The translations under genes and the position numbers were made by a program. Source: Oscillatoria sp. FACHB-1407 (GTDB lineage Bacteria > Cyanobacteriota > Cyanobacteriia > Elainellales > Elainellaceae). Taken from it: a DNA stretch of 64,000 nt. Shown in pieces: positions 9,890 to 19,122 of the stretch (the stretch's first letter is position 1; the number at the start of each line of letters is the position of its first letter). Under the pieces are notes generated by a model. It worked only from the letters and a program-made list of their open reading frames with translations, was not told the DNA's origin and ran no database searches. The stretch spans positions 1 through 64,000 of the forward strand of contig NZ_JACJSA010000005.1 in assembly GCF_014697545.1 (NCBI RefSeq). The letters run 5' to 3'.

Positions 9890-9995
9890 TATAGCTTTAG
9901 TCAGAAAGCTTAAGGCAATGGCAATAGCTCAAACTCTGATGCTGGGAAAGCTTTCTGACTCGTCTTCGCCCCATTGAATGTAGCTACGGCTATAC
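9888..9995 (+). mobile_element. Interspersed palindromic element, family A (copy 1)
   Basis: About 108 bp starting GATATAGCTTTAG and ending GCTACGGCTATA. It contains a perfect 11-bp inverted repeat, TCAGAAAGCTT (9901-9911) and AAGCTTTCTGA (9949-9959), followed by a conserved CGCCCCATTGAATGT stretch. Related copies lie at 28.8, 32.5, 43.8 and 56.9 kb. There is no coding capacity, so this is MITE-like. It begins at the smpB stop codon. Confidence 0.75.
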
Positions 9996-10079
9996 AAGTG
10001 AGGGTAAAGCTTTCGGCAATCGATTTTGTGGCTCAATTACCACTGCTTGACCGAATGCTTCACCCTAACAGAATCGTTA

Positions 10080-11609
10080 TTAAACCGAGGTTGGAGCAGG
10101 TACAGACTTCTCTAGTATCAACTTCGATCGCTTGACTGCCTCTGGCACTGCGATCGGATAGTCGCCTGTAAAGCAAGCAGAGCAGAAGCTTTGAGGGTCT
10201 TCGCCTGTCGCCTTTAACATGCCATCCCAACTGAGGTATGCCAGCGAGTCAACGCCGATTTGCGCCTCAATCTCCTGAACCGTTTTAGTGGCTGCAATTA
10301 ATTGATCCTGGCTGTCGGTATCAATCCCGTAAAAACAGGGGTGAGTCACCGGAGGAGAGGAAATCCGCATGTGAACCTCGATCGCCCCCGCTTCCCGTAG
10401 AGCCTTGACAATTTTACGGCTCGTCGTGCCTCGCACCAGGGAATCATCCACAATCAGCACTCGCTTCCCAGTCAGCACATCTTTAAGTGGGTTGAGTTTC
10501 ATGCGAATGCCCGACTCTCGCATACTCTGAGTCGGCTGAATGAAGGTGCGCCCGACGTAGCGGTTTTTGATCAGCCCTTCAGCGTAGGGAATTTTGGACT
10601 GTTGGGAAAACCCGATCGCCGCTGGAATACCGGAATCTGGAACACCGAGGATCAAATCGACATCTGCGGGAGACTCTAATGCCAGTTGTCGCCCAATCCG
10701 CATCCGGTAGCTGTAGAGGCTTTCCTCATTCATAACGCTATCGGGACGAGCAAAGTAGATCATTTCAAAGATGCAGAGTTTGCGTTTAACCTGGGGTGCC
10801 CAGCGGAAGGATGACAGCCCTGCTTCGGTAATCCAAACCAGTTCTCCTGGCTCCACATCGCGGAGATAATTTGCTCCAATGATATCCAACCCACAGGTTT
10901 CAGAGGCGATTACGTAACGTGTGGGAGCGGTGGAATCATCATCGCCGAGGGTGCCAATCACCAGAGGACGAATGCCGTTGGGATCCCGAGTCGCAATCAA
11001 GCCATCTGGAGTGCCGATCGCCAAACTAAAAGCTCCCTGGCAGCGGCGAAAGGCACGGGTTGCGCCTTCGAGCCAGTCATTACCTGCATTCACCTCCTGG
11101 GCGATCGCCAGCGCAATCATTTCAGAATCCGTTGTCGTTAAGAAAGGAGCATTGGATTGAATCAGTTCCTCCCGCAGCACAGTGGTGTTCACCAGGTTGC
11201 CATTGTGCGCCAGAGCCAGGGCACCCAGACGAGTATCTACAACCGCAGGTTGAGCATTCACCACACGGCTAGAACCCGTCGTGGAATAGCGGGTATGCCC
11301 CACGGCTAAGCTACCCACTAACTCACTGAGAACATCCTCATTAAAGACTTGGGACACCAGACCCATATCTTTATGGACATGGACAGCACCATGATCAAAG
11401 GTCGCAATGCCAGCGGATTCTTGTCCTCGGTGTTGTAGAGCAAAAAGACCAAAGTAGGTCAGCTTGGCTACATCTTCTCCTGGAGCATAAATGCCAAACA
11501 CGCCACAGGCTTCTTCTGGTTTATCAGAAGGGTTTAATGTGGGTTGGGATTCGTCAAGGTCAGCAGAATGCGCGTTGGGAAATCGGTGATCTGCGGAATT
11601 TGGCATCAT
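10080..11609 (-). CDS. purF: Amidophosphoribosyltransferase
   Basis: First committed enzyme of purine synthesis: PRPP plus glutamine to phosphoribosylamine. The 509-residue form has a propeptide ending before the N-terminal nucleophile Cys35 (EEACGVFGIYAP), a class II glutaminase domain (GHTRYSTTGSS, AHNGNLVNT) and the phosphoribosyltransferase domain with the PRPP loop VLIVDDSLVRGTTS. The C-terminal cysteines (SCDG-type region SFCSACFTGDYP) suggest the Fe-S/propeptide subclass found in Bacillus and cyanobacteria. The ATG at 11609 is chosen because it has AGGAG 10-13 nt upstream; the frame is open further to a TTG at 11693. It lies downstream of purL on the same strand. Confidence 0.96.
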   Translation of the reverse strand: MMPNSADHRFPNAHSADLDESQPTLNPSDKPEEACGVFGIYAPGEDVAKLTYFGLFALQHRGQESAGIATFDHGAVHVHKDMGLVSQVFNEDVLSELVGSLAVGHTRYSTTGSSRVVNAQPAVVDTRLGALALAHNGNLVNTTVLREELIQSNAPFLTTTDSEMIALAIAQEVNAGNDWLEGATRAFRRCQGAFSLAIGTPDGLIATRDPNGIRPLVIGTLGDDDSTAPTRYVIASETCGLDIIGANYLRDVEPGELVWITEAGLSSFRWAPQVKRKLCIFEMIYFARPDSVMNEESLYSYRMRIGRQLALESPADVDLILGVPDSGIPAAIGFSQQSKIPYAEGLIKNRYVGRTFIQPTQSMRESGIRMKLNPLKDVLTGKRVLIVDDSLVRGTTSRKIVKALREAGAIEVHMRISSPPVTHPCFYGIDTDSQDQLIAATKTVQEIEAQIGVDSLAYLSWDGMLKATGEDPQSFCSACFTGDYPIAVPEAVKRSKLILEKSVPAPTSV

Positions 11610-12056
11610 GGGAGAATTTAGCTCCTGGTGTGGTAATAGACAATGGATAGGAATTTGGGGGCTGTCAATAGGTGAACCAACTGGGGGAACCAAACCGAAA
11701 GTCAGAAGGGTTTCTTAATGTCACTTAACCCTTCTTTAATACATTACTTCACAGTATGGCAGGCTTCAGAAACAACGGAACCCTAATTTGTAACATTCAC
11801 AGGCAAACCGGCAAAGAAAGTGGGAAAGGAGATTAAAAGAGGGGTCGAGGGATAACAAAGGGCAGGGATGACGAGGAAACGGAGGTCAAGAAATGAAGTT
11901 GTCTCAAAGCTGAATCTTGAGGCGGGAAACTGAGAGGCTCTACCTCTAAAACTGATAAGAGGCAGAAGAAGAGACAGAGCCTTTGAGATGGGGGTTTAAG
12001 ACTCAGCTTGAAATCGAGAACAGTCAAACCTAACAGTGTATTTAGTTTTAGGAAGA
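11610..12056. other. Intergenic region between purL and purF
   Basis: 447 bases without a supported gene. A perfect 9-bp inverted repeat (AGAAGGGTT at 11704-11712, AACCCTTCT at 11727-11735) sits about 100 bp upstream of the purF ATG. It has no T-run on the purF strand, so an upstream regulatory hairpin is more likely than a terminator. A second, wider inverted pair (AGAGGCTCT and AGAGCCT) lies at about 11.93-11.98 kb. The purine-rich strand could be an untranslated leader; a small RNA cannot be excluded. Confidence 0.4.
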
Positions 12057-14438
12057 TTAGTCTGCTGTCATGCGTCGCTCAATGGCATTGAGCCAGCGAT
12101 CGCCCATTGCCTCTATGCTAACGTCAACTACCTGGAGTCGGTCTACCGTCAAGAGGGTGAGGGAGGTATTAGATTCACTGACGTGACCTATCCGTTGCCA
12201 GTGATCTCCGAGGTGCTCCTGTAAATAGGATTCCCAAGTTTCACGCTGTTGCTCAGCGACAGACACTACAATGCGGGCACCGCCCTCGGCAAACAGCAGA
12301 TGATCCCAGCGCACAGCCACTGAGGTGCTATCAACGGGTAACTCAATTGTGGCTCCGCGTTGCCCGCTAATACAGCATTCTGCCAGGGCGATCGCCAATC
12401 CTCCTTCGGCGCAATCGTGAGCCGATCGCACCCATCCCTGACGAATGCCGTCTCGACAAGCCGCTTGTACTTTTCGTTCTAGGTCAAAGTCAATGGCAGG
12501 AGGCAGCCCTGCAATAGTGTTGTGAATCACGGCGAGGTATTCCGATGCACCCAGTGTTACCTGTTCAGATGATGTCTCTACCCTTGCGCCTAAGAGATAG
12601 ATCGAGTCTCCGGGCGATCGCCATCCCTGTCCACACGTTTGCGTTAAATCAGGTACTAATCCTACCATTCCTACCACAGGCGTGGGGTAGATGGGCTGCG
12701 GATTCCCGGTGGCATCCACCGTCTCGTTGTAGAGCGAGACATTGCCCCCAGTAACAGGCGTACTGAACTCCCGACAAGCCTCGGCTAACCCGCGACAGGC
12801 TTCTGCCAATTGCCAATAGCCAACGGGCTTTTCAGGACTACCGAAGTTGAGGTTATCGGTGACAGCCAGTGGATCAGCCCCCACACAACTGAGGTTGCGA
12901 GCGGCTTCAGCAACGGCTGCCTTTGCGCCTTCATAGGGATTTAAGTACACATACCGTCCGTTGCAATCGACCGTTGCTGCCACTCCCGATGTTATGGCTG
13001 ACGGAGTTACCCCAGCAATCGGCTCCTGGGGGCGCAGACGAACGATCGCCGCATCGGCTCCACCCGGCAGAATCACCGTGTTGTTTTGTACCTGGTGGTC
13101 ATATTGACGATAGACCCAGCGTTTTGAGGCGATCGTTGGGGTATCGAGCAAGGTCAGCAAAACATCGTTCCAGGTCTGCATCCGTCCCTGAATCTCAATT
13201 CCCTCGACCGTGCAACCGGGCAAGCTTGCAGCCGACCAACTCCAGGCTTGACGTGCATAGGCAGGCGGTTCCGCCAACAACTCACGGTGATAAATCGGGG
13301 TATTGTCTGCCAGAGCGGTTGCGGGAATCTCCGCCGCGACTTTCCCCTGGAAGAAGATCCGCACAATCGGCTCCTTGATCACCGTTCCAGCAACCACGGC
13401 GTGCAACCCCCACCGCTCAAAAATGTCAATCAGTTCTTGCTCCCGTCCCTTGTGAGCCACAAATAACATCCGTTCCTGGGACTCCGACAACAGGTATTCA
13501 TAGGGCACCATCCCCGTTTCGCGCACCGGAATCAAATCCAGATCTAGCTCAATGCCCACACCCCCCTTGGCTGCCATCTCGGATGTGGAACAGGTAATGC
13601 CTGCGGCTCCCATATCCTGAGCCGCAACTACAGCCCCCGTTTTGAACGCTTCTAAACAGGCTTCAATAAGAGACTTCTCCAAGAAGGGATCACCCACTTG
13701 CACCGCAGGGCGATCGGCTTCTGATTCGTCGGTCAACTCAGCACTGGCAAAGCTGGCTCCTCCCATACCGTCCCGTCCCGTTGTGGAACCGACATACAAC
13801 ACCGGGTTACCAATGCCCGACGCGCCGGATTTAACGATTTCTGGGGTTTCCATCAGCCCCAGTGCCATGGCATTCACCAGGGGGTTGCCTGCATAGGCAG
13901 GGTCAAAATAAACCTCACCCCCGACCGTGGGTACACCCACCGAGTTGCCGTAGTGGGAAATGCCCGACACCACTCCGCTAAACAGTCGTCGTGTCCGGGC
14001 ATCGTCTAGACTGCCAAAGCGGAGCGAATCGAGAACAGCGATTGGGCGTGCCCCCATGGTAAAAATGTCGCGGAGGATGCCTCCAACCCCGGTGGCGGCT
14101 CCTTGAAATGGCTCAACCGCCGAAGGATGGTTGTGAGATTCAATCTTAAATGCCAACCGTAAGCCATTGCCCACGTCTACCACGCCTGCGTTTTCGCCGG
14201 GACCTACCAAAATGCGATCGCCCGTTGTTGGAAACTGCCTTAATAAAGGACGAGAGTTTTTGTAGCAACAATGTTCTGACCACATTACGCCAAACATACC
14301 CAGTTCAGCTTTGTTGGGGTGACGGTCTAAGCGTCTGACGATTTCTTCGTATTCATCGGGCTTTAACCCCTCAGCAGCAATTTCATCAGGGGAAAACGGA
14401 GCAGAGGAAACAGCAGACATAGAAGCCTCGGCAGACAT
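12057..14438 (-). CDS. purL: Phosphoribosylformylglycinamidine synthase subunit PurL
   Basis: ATP-dependent amidotransferase subunit that makes FGAM from FGAR, working with PurQ and PurS, which are not in this window. At 793 residues it is the small (Bacillus-type) PurL. Visible motifs include [21 protein letters not shown] near the start, [27 protein letters not shown] (ATP/metal region), [18 protein letters not shown] and the C-terminal second half with [10 protein letters not shown] and [11 protein letters not shown]. The start ATG at 14438 is followed by another in-frame ATG six codons later. It lies upstream of purF on the same strand, so two consecutive pathway genes sit together. Confidence 0.97.
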   Translation of the reverse strand: MSAEASMSAVSSAPFSPDEIAAEGLKPDEYEEIVRRLDRHPNKAELGMFGVMWSEHCCYKNSRPLLRQFPTTGDRILVGPGENAGVVDVGNGLRLAFKIESHNHPSAVEPFQGAATGVGGILRDIFTMGARPIAVLDSLRFGSLDDARTRRLFSGVVSGISHYGNSVGVPTVGGEVYFDPAYAGNPLVNAMALGLMETPEIVKSGASGIGNPVLYVGSTTGRDGMGGASFASAELTDESEADRPAVQVGDPFLEKSLIEACLEAFKTGAVVAAQDMGAAGITCSTSEMAAKGGVGIELDLDLIPVRETGMVPYEYLLSESQERMLFVAHKGREQELIDIFERWGLHAVVAGTVIKEPIVRIFFQGKVAAEIPATALADNTPIYHRELLAEPPAYARQAWSWSAASLPGCTVEGIEIQGRMQTWNDVLLTLLDTPTIASKRWVYRQYDHQVQNNTVILPGGADAAIVRLRPQEPIAGVTPSAITSGVAATVDCNGRYVYLNPYEGAKAAVAEAARNLSCVGADPLAVTDNLNFGSPEKPVGYWQLAEACRGLAEACREFSTPVTGGNVSLYNETVDATGNPQPIYPTPVVGMVGLVPDLTQTCGQGWRSPGDSIYLLGARVETSSEQVTLGASEYLAVIHNTIAGLPPAIDFDLERKVQAACRDGIRQGWVRSAHDCAEGGLAIALAECCISGQRGATIELPVDSTSVAVRWDHLLFAEGGARIVVSVAEQQRETWESYLQEHLGDHWQRIGHVSESNTSLTLLTVDRLQVVDVSIEAMGDRWLNAIERRMTAD

Positions 14439-14575
14439 AAAAGCCTGAAAAACACGACAAGCTTTATTCTAGTGGACAAAACCTCACCCATCTTTCTCTT
14501 GGGATATTTGAATGGAGTCGATATGATGGGAACGGCAATTTCTGCCCATTTCACTGTTTAATCCTGAATTTTGCT

Positions 14576-15184
14576 ATGCGTAACCCTGTGCGATCGCCCC
14601 TTATCCGCCTGTCTGTGCTCTCGCTAGCAACGGTCGCGTTGTTCGCCCCGCTCCCTGCTGCTGCTCAAACCTCAAACCGTACCTCAACCCGCGTGAGAAC
14701 ATCTGACTACCAAGCCTGTGCCAGCAGTCTGACGGGTGCAGGTATTAGCGAAGCGGATGCAGCAGATGCCTGTGCGGCAGCTCTCTATCCTCAAGATGTG
14801 GCTCGCTGTGTGACCCGCATTGATAACGGCACTGAAATTGCTGCTACCGATGCCCTCTCAGGTTGTCGGCAAGTGCGTCGCCCAATCGAGTTAGCGACGT
14901 GTGTCAATGATATTGATAACGTGACAACGGGTGCTGAGTCGCTGGTCGTGTTGGATAACTGTCGTCGGAGCTTGCTGCCAACTCGCTTTTCAGCCTGTGT
15001 GGTTGGCTTGAGTCGTGAGATTGAATTTGCCCCTGCTGAGGCACTGGAAACCTGCATTGCAGCAGGCGATCGCCCCAGCAACTTACGTCCTAGTTTTATT
15101 CCTGTCGGGCAGGAGCCTGTGACGCTACCCATTGACGCGACAGTGCCACCAGCACCAACTCCAGTTGTGCCACCCGCGCAATAG
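14576..15184 (+). CDS. Exported protein with repeated cysteine pairs, unknown function
   Basis: 202 residues with a clear Sec signal peptide (Arg-rich start, hydrophobic core, cut near AAAQTS at about 31). The mature part is a run of four to five similar units of about 25-30 residues, each with a cysteine at a matching place: YQACASSL, ADACAAAL, VARCVTRI, LSGCRQV, LATCVND, LDNCRRS, FSACVVGL, LETCIAA. The paired spacing suggests disulfide-linked helical hairpins outside the cytoplasm. The C-terminus is a Pro/Val-rich tail. It is not recognised as a named family. It starts 137 bp from divergent purL and ends at a shared stem-loop with the convergent neighbour. Confidence 0.8.
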   Translation: MRNPVRSPLIRLSVLSLATVALFAPLPAAAQTSNRTSTRVRTSDYQACASSLTGAGISEADAADACAAALYPQDVARCVTRIDNGTEIAATDALSGCRQVRRPIELATCVNDIDNVTTGAESLVVLDNCRRSLLPTRFSACVVGLSREIEFAPAEALETCIAAGDRPSNLRPSFIPVGQEPVTLPIDATVPPAPTPVVPPAQ

Positions 15185-15204
15185 GGATAACGAATAGAGA
15201 AGCA

Positions 15205-15239
15205 AAAGGGTAGAGGAGCGAGTGATCCATCTACCCTTT
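15205..15239. terminator. Bidirectional stem-loop between convergent genes
   Basis: AAAGGGTAGA (15205-15214) pairs perfectly with TCTACCCTTT (15230-15239). It lies in the 62-bp gap between two convergent genes, where a shared terminator is expected. T-runs are short on both strands, so confidence is moderate. Confidence 0.6.
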
Positions 15240-15246
15240 CACCCCT

Positions 15247-16224
15247 TTAGCCTCCTCGTGTTTGCCGCAACAATGGATTGCAGTCACGGGCACGATTTCG
15301 GATGCTATTGACAGCGCGGCATTGCTCCCAGGCAATCTGATTGACCAACTCCTGTGGTAACTGAGCCTGTTGAGAGAGTGCCCGTGTAAAGAGGCGGATT
15401 CCCTGCTCTCCGAGCGATCGCCATTGAGATTCCTGTCCCTGTTGCTTGAGTGCTGCTGCTCGCAACATCAAAATTTGGGCTTTGAGGTAAAGCAAGTCTG
15501 GGTTATTGGGGGTTTCCGCCAGGGCGCGATCGACTGCCGCCAGGGCTAAATCAGGCTGACGCAAATCTCGATATCCCAAAGCGATGCCCCGTTGTGCCAG
15601 ATAGGTGGGTGCAGCGTAGTTTTGTAAGCGAGCGATCGCATCATCGGGGTTAGAGAAGGGCAGGTTTACCGCCAGCATCAGATCCATGTAGCCTCTGACC
15701 AGATTTAGCTCTGGATCATTGGGGTCGATCGCCTCTGCCTGGTCTAGCTCATCAAACACCTGTTGCAGTTTGCCTAAAATGGCTGGGGTTCCTGCGATTG
15801 TGCCCTGCGTTCTCAAGATGTGCGCCCCCTCTAAAAAGTGACCCACGGCTGTGTAGAGATGTCCTCTGAGGGGATCAGTCTGCATCAGTTGGGCTGCACT
15901 TTCACGAGTCTGAGTCGCACTCCGACCCAAAGCAGCCCAGTTTTCATCAACGTATGCCAGAGATGCTCGGAGGGAATGGGCAAGGGGATCATTTGCCGTT
16001 GGTTGCCGCAACACATTAGCCGCTTCTAAATAGTTGCCCTGCTCAAACATGGCTCGAAACGCCGCCTCGGTTTGATCGTCGATCGCCCGCGGGTTGTTGC
16101 TGCGGAAGGGGTCACCTGCCCAGGCAGGAGCCGTCAACATACTGAGGGCGATCGCCAGACTACCTGTAACAGTCGCAAAGAAGCGTTTTGTGGAGATGGG
16201 GTGACGATGGGGGGAATACTGCAT
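15247..16224 (-). CDS. Exported TPR-like repeat protein (Sll0314/Alr1548-like)
   Basis: 325 residues with a signal peptide (basic start, hydrophobic stretch, cut near AWAGDP). The rest is helical repeats: EQGNYLEAANVLRQ, YTAVGHFLEGAHIL, LNLVRGYMDLMLA, AQRGIALGYRDLRQPDLALAAVDRALAETPNNPDLLYLKAQIL, which are TPR-like. The overall pattern fits a conserved cyanobacterial periplasmic family known from Synechocystis sll0314 and Nostoc alr1548; that match is from memory. Function unknown, probably protein-protein scaffolding. The ATG at 16224 is chosen; a GTG lies three codons upstream. Confidence 0.8.
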   Translation of the reverse strand: MQYSPHRHPISTKRFFATVTGSLAIALSMLTAPAWAGDPFRSNNPRAIDDQTEAAFRAMFEQGNYLEAANVLRQPTANDPLAHSLRASLAYVDENWAALGRSATQTRESAAQLMQTDPLRGHLYTAVGHFLEGAHILRTQGTIAGTPAILGKLQQVFDELDQAEAIDPNDPELNLVRGYMDLMLAVNLPFSNPDDAIARLQNYAAPTYLAQRGIALGYRDLRQPDLALAAVDRALAETPNNPDLLYLKAQILMLRAAALKQQGQESQWRSLGEQGIRLFTRALSQQAQLPQELVNQIAWEQCRAVNSIRNRARDCNPLLRQTRGG

Positions 16225-16547
16225 AAGGCACACGGATGCAATGAAGTTTTTTACAGTAATGGGAGAAATAACGAAAAATCAGCTGTGGCAGGTTTAGAAC
16301 AGGCATTCAACCGATATCTGGATGGCTGATGCTGAAAGGGCAACGAAAGCAGGAACGTATGCTCGATCACACTTACAATCTGGGCTTGCGCGAATCAAGA
16401 TAACACTAACTTTTATACACGTCTACCCAGAAAGGTTCAGAATTGTTTGCAGTGAACTGATGTGCATGACGCGATCGCCCTGTCGAGGTTCCTTTCAGAT
16501 TCCTCACGGAGCTGAGTAAACTAAAGATCTGTACTTCTCGATGCCGA
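16225..16547. other. Divergent intergenic region
   Basis: 323 bases between the divergent exported repeat protein (minus) and the ABC ATPase (plus). It must hold both promoters. No tRNA, strong hairpin or conserved operator was recognised. Confidence 0.4.
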
Positions 16548-17237
16548 ATGCTCTATCTAAAAAATCTGGTTTATCATCCAGCCGCCACTCCCATTGCCAT
16601 TTTGAAGTCAATCAACTTAGAACTGGCTCCGCAGCAGATGGGGTTAATTATTGGTCCTAGCGGCTCTGGCAAAAGCACCTTGTTAGAAATTTTGGCAGGG
16701 CTTGCCCAGGCAACTTCGGGTACGATTCTCTGGCGCAACCAAGAACTCACCCCCGAACATCTCCAGCAACTTGGGGGTCTGGTATTTCAGTTTCCAGAGC
16801 GGCACTTTTGCGGCAACACCATTTTGGATGAACTGCGGTTAGGGCACCCCGAACTCGGCAAAGACCGAATTGAGCGAGCTTTGGAATCAGTCGGTTTGGC
16901 GCATTTGCCCCTGAGCACTTCGCCCCGTTCGTTGAGCGGTGGACAACAACGACGATTGGCTCTGGCAGTGCAACTGATTCGTCAGCCCTTTTTGTTGTTG
17001 CTCGACGAACCTACTGCCGGATTGGACTGGTCGATGCGCCAGCAACTCGTGAGCCTGTTGGCAAAACTCAAAACCGAGTGGAGTTTGCTCGTGGTGTCTC
17101 ATGATGCCGGAGAGCTAGCGGCGATCGCTGATTGTGCCTGGACACTCAACCACGGGGAATTGGAGCCTGCCAGTGTAGCGTCATTGGCTCCAAAAGCTTA
17201 CCCCGTTGTGATTGAGGGAGTAGGGAATGGGGAGTAG
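16548..17237 (+). CDS. ECF/cobalt-type ABC transporter ATP-binding protein
   Basis: 229-residue nucleotide-binding subunit. Walker A is GPSGSGKST, the Q-loop region is VFQFPERHF (the energy-coupling-factor ATPase style), the signature is SLSGGQQRRLALA, Walker B is LLLLLDEPTAGLD and the H-loop is VVSHD. The Q-loop and GNTILDEL pattern resemble the cyanobacterial/plastid homologues of CbiO/EcfA. No permease or substrate-binding gene is adjacent, so the transported substrate is unknown. Its last codons and stop run into a GGGAGTA-type tandem repeat. rsmG follows 69 bp downstream. Confidence 0.87.
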   Translation: MLYLKNLVYHPAATPIAILKSINLELAPQQMGLIIGPSGSGKSTLLEILAGLAQATSGTILWRNQELTPEHLQQLGGLVFQFPERHFCGNTILDELRLGHPELGKDRIERALESVGLAHLPLSTSPRSLSGGQQRRLALAVQLIRQPFLLLLDEPTAGLDWSMRQQLVSLLAKLKTEWSLLVVSHDAGELAAIADCAWTLNHGELEPASVASLAPKAYPVVIEGVGNGE

Positions 17238-17285
17238 GAATAGACAGTGGGGAGTAGAGAGTAGGGAGTAGGGAATGGGGACAGG
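17217..17285. repeat. Short tandem repeat (GGGAGTA/GGGAATG type)
   Basis: Degenerate 7-8 bp units (GGGAGTAGGGAATGGGGAGT and variants) overlap the last codons of the ABC gene and fill the gap before rsmG. The same 20-mer occurs as reverse complement inside the giant NB-ARC gene near 37.96 kb. Confidence 0.8.
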
Positions 17286-17306
17286 AAAAGTAGAGGGGGA
17301 ACTCCC

Positions 17307-18092
17307 ATGACTGATGAACCGCAAGCCCTGCCACAGGCGATCGAAACGTGGCAAACAACATTAAATTGGCAACCCACCAAGTCGCAACAGGCTCAACTTC
17401 AAACTCTCTACGAATTAATCCTGGCAGGCAATCGTCAACTCAACCTCACCCGCATCACGGAACCCGACGAATTTTGGGAAAAGCACATCTGGGATTCCCT
17501 GCGGGGCATCGTGTCCTGGCAGCCTGAAAAAGAGACAGACTCACCCTCCAGTCAAGAGTTTCCATCTCTGCCTATCTCTGTCTCCGCTCAAGTGATTGAC
17601 ATCGGTACTGGGGGAGGGTTTCCGGGCATCCCCGTAGCGATCGCCCAGCCCAAGTGGCGTGTCACCTTGCTGGACTCAACCCGTAAAAAAATGGCGTTTC
17701 TCGATACGGTCATCGCTGCCCTGGGCTTACCCAGTGTGACCACAGTAAGCGATCGCGCCGAATCGCTAGGGCAACACCCGCAACACCGTGCCCACTATGA
17801 CCTGGCATTAGTTCGGGCGGTTGCTGAAGCACCCGTCTGTGCCGAATATGCTCTTCCTCTGCTGAAACTGGGTGGATTTGCCGTGCTTTATCGGGGGCAG
17901 TGGAGTGAGTCAGACACCGACACGCTGAAATCGGCTGTGGCTCACCTGGGAGGGGCGATCGCCCATATCGCCGCATTCACCACTCCCCTCAGTCAGGGCA
18001 TTCGGCATTGCATCTATCTCCAAAAAACGGCTCGTACTCCCAGTGAGTTTCCCAGGGCGATCGGGGTTCCAGCCAAACAACCGTTGGGGTGA
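17307..18092 (+). CDS. rsmG: 16S rRNA (guanine(527)-N(7))-methyltransferase RsmG
   Basis: SAM-dependent methyltransferase that modifies G527 of 16S rRNA (also called GidB). Family motifs: NLTRITEPDEFWEKHIWDSL, SAM motif I VIDIGTGGGFPGIPVAIA, LLDSTRKKMAFLD, and the ALVRAVAEAPVCAEYALPLLKLGG region. Between the N-terminal helices and motif I lies an unusual Ser/Pro-rich insert (about residues 75-93), perhaps of simple-repeat origin. The start is supported by AGAGGGGG upstream of the ATG. It may be cotranscribed with the ABC gene. Confidence 0.94.
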   Translation: MTDEPQALPQAIETWQTTLNWQPTKSQQAQLQTLYELILAGNRQLNLTRITEPDEFWEKHIWDSLRGIVSWQPEKETDSPSSQEFPSLPISVSAQVIDIGTGGGFPGIPVAIAQPKWRVTLLDSTRKKMAFLDTVIAALGLPSVTTVSDRAESLGQHPQHRAHYDLALVRAVAEAPVCAEYALPLLKLGGFAVLYRGQWSESDTDTLKSAVAHLGGAIAHIAAFTTPLSQGIRHCIYLQKTARTPSEFPRAIGVPAKQPLG

Positions 18093-18118
18093 GGAAGAAG
18101 AGGGAGTAGGGAGTGAAG

Positions 18119-18916
18119 TCAATCGTCCATTGTTGGGGATATCGCCTCTATACGTAGACCTGTGATTTGAGCGACCTGTGCTACTGCCATGCCAGTTGAT
18201 AATAAATTGCGGGCTGTTTGTAGAAGTTGTTCCTCTGCCCTGTCTGCCCGTTGGCGTTCCTGCTCTGCCCGTTGACGTTCCTGTTCTGCCCGTTGACGTT
18301 GCAATTCCTCTGGGGTTGGCAGCAGTTCTCCCTCTAACGTTGCCCAGCGTAACCAGATGGCGTCAATTCCTTTGTAGTTGCCCTGCCAACGCTGTAAGCC
18401 TAAACCCAAAGCTTCACTCACTAACTGGTCGCGATCGCCCATTACGAGAGGTTTGTACCCCCCCTGTTGAATCGAGAAACCTGCCCAATCCTCCGAGTTG
18501 AAAGGGTCGTACCAGAAATATTCTGGCACTCGCATTTGATTCTGATAAATCAGCTTTTTACTGGTCTTATCGGTAGTAGCGGTACTGTCAGACAGCAACT
18601 CAATCACAACGTCAGGGGCTTTTCCTTCTTCCCAGACGACCCAACTCTTGCGTTCTCCTTTGGGGACTCCTAACACAACAAAAAAATCTGGCCCCTTAAA
18701 GTCTTGATTTCGCAATTGGGCTGAGCTGTAGTAAACAAACATATTGCCACCGACAAAGCCATCTTCTCGCTCAGCCAACCAGGGAGTCAGAGCGTCAATT
18801 AACAAATCCATCTGGGCTTTGTGCCGTGCACTTTCCATAGGCACACCATCATCATAGGGAAGCTCTTCCTGCGTGGGGGGAAGCTCAACATAAGGGGCAG
18901 ATAGGGTGTCTGACAT
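18119..18916 (-). CDS. Uma2 family endonuclease-like protein (DUF820)
   Basis: 265 residues of the Uma2/DUF820 family, a PD-(D/E)XK nuclease-fold group greatly expanded in cyanobacteria. The core has GPDFFVVLGVP, WEEGKAPDVVIELLSDST and a lysine-rich KTSKKLIYQ segment, which supply the fold's Asp/Glu/Lys positions, then MRVPEYFWYDP. The C-terminal third is a coiled coil of repeated QRAEQER units followed by a helix. Biological role is unknown; many copies look like remnants of mobile genes. Confidence 0.9.
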   Translation of the reverse strand: MSDTLSAPYVELPPTQEELPYDDGVPMESARHKAQMDLLIDALTPWLAEREDGFVGGNMFVYYSSAQLRNQDFKGPDFFVVLGVPKGERKSWVVWEEGKAPDVVIELLSDSTATTDKTSKKLIYQNQMRVPEYFWYDPFNSEDWAGFSIQQGGYKPLVMGDRDQLVSEALGLGLQRWQGNYKGIDAIWLRWATLEGELLPTPEELQRQRAEQERQRAEQERQRADRAEEQLLQTARNLLSTGMAVAQVAQITGLRIEAISPTMDD

Positions 18917-18974
18917 AGCTTTTAACCGATGGAGTCGCCCGCAGCGAATATCTTTTTATAGTACTGGATTGGGC

Positions 18975-19122
18975 TGAAGGAGTCAGGGAGGCAGGGAGGC
19001 AGGGAGGCAGGGAGGCAGGGAGGCAGGGAGTCGGGGAGTCAGGGAGTACTCTGTCACCCCATCACCCCACCACCCCATCACCCCACCACCCCACCACCCC
19101 ATCACCCCATCACCCCATCACC
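18975..19122. repeat. Octamer tandem arrays (GCAGGGAG and ATCACCCC types)
   Basis: Two arrays in one 200-bp gap: about seven units of GCAGGGAG (18980-19045) and about nine units of ATCACCCC/ACCACCCC (19050-19122). The second reaches the stop codon of the acyltransferase gene. Such arrays are slippage-prone. Confidence 0.9.

Noticed and set aside
11833..12027. Small frame or 6S-type RNA between purL and purF
   Set aside because: The peptide is low-complexity and no 6S-like bulge structure was convincing; only a 9-bp and a 7-bp inverted pair are clear.
12923..13378. 151-codon plus-strand frame inside purL
   Set aside because: Antisense of a strongly conserved gene; composition of a shadow frame.
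18975..19122. Possible CRISPR-like arrays in short repeats
   Set aside because: Units are 7-8 bp without spacers of constant length, and no cas genes are near; simple tandem repeats.
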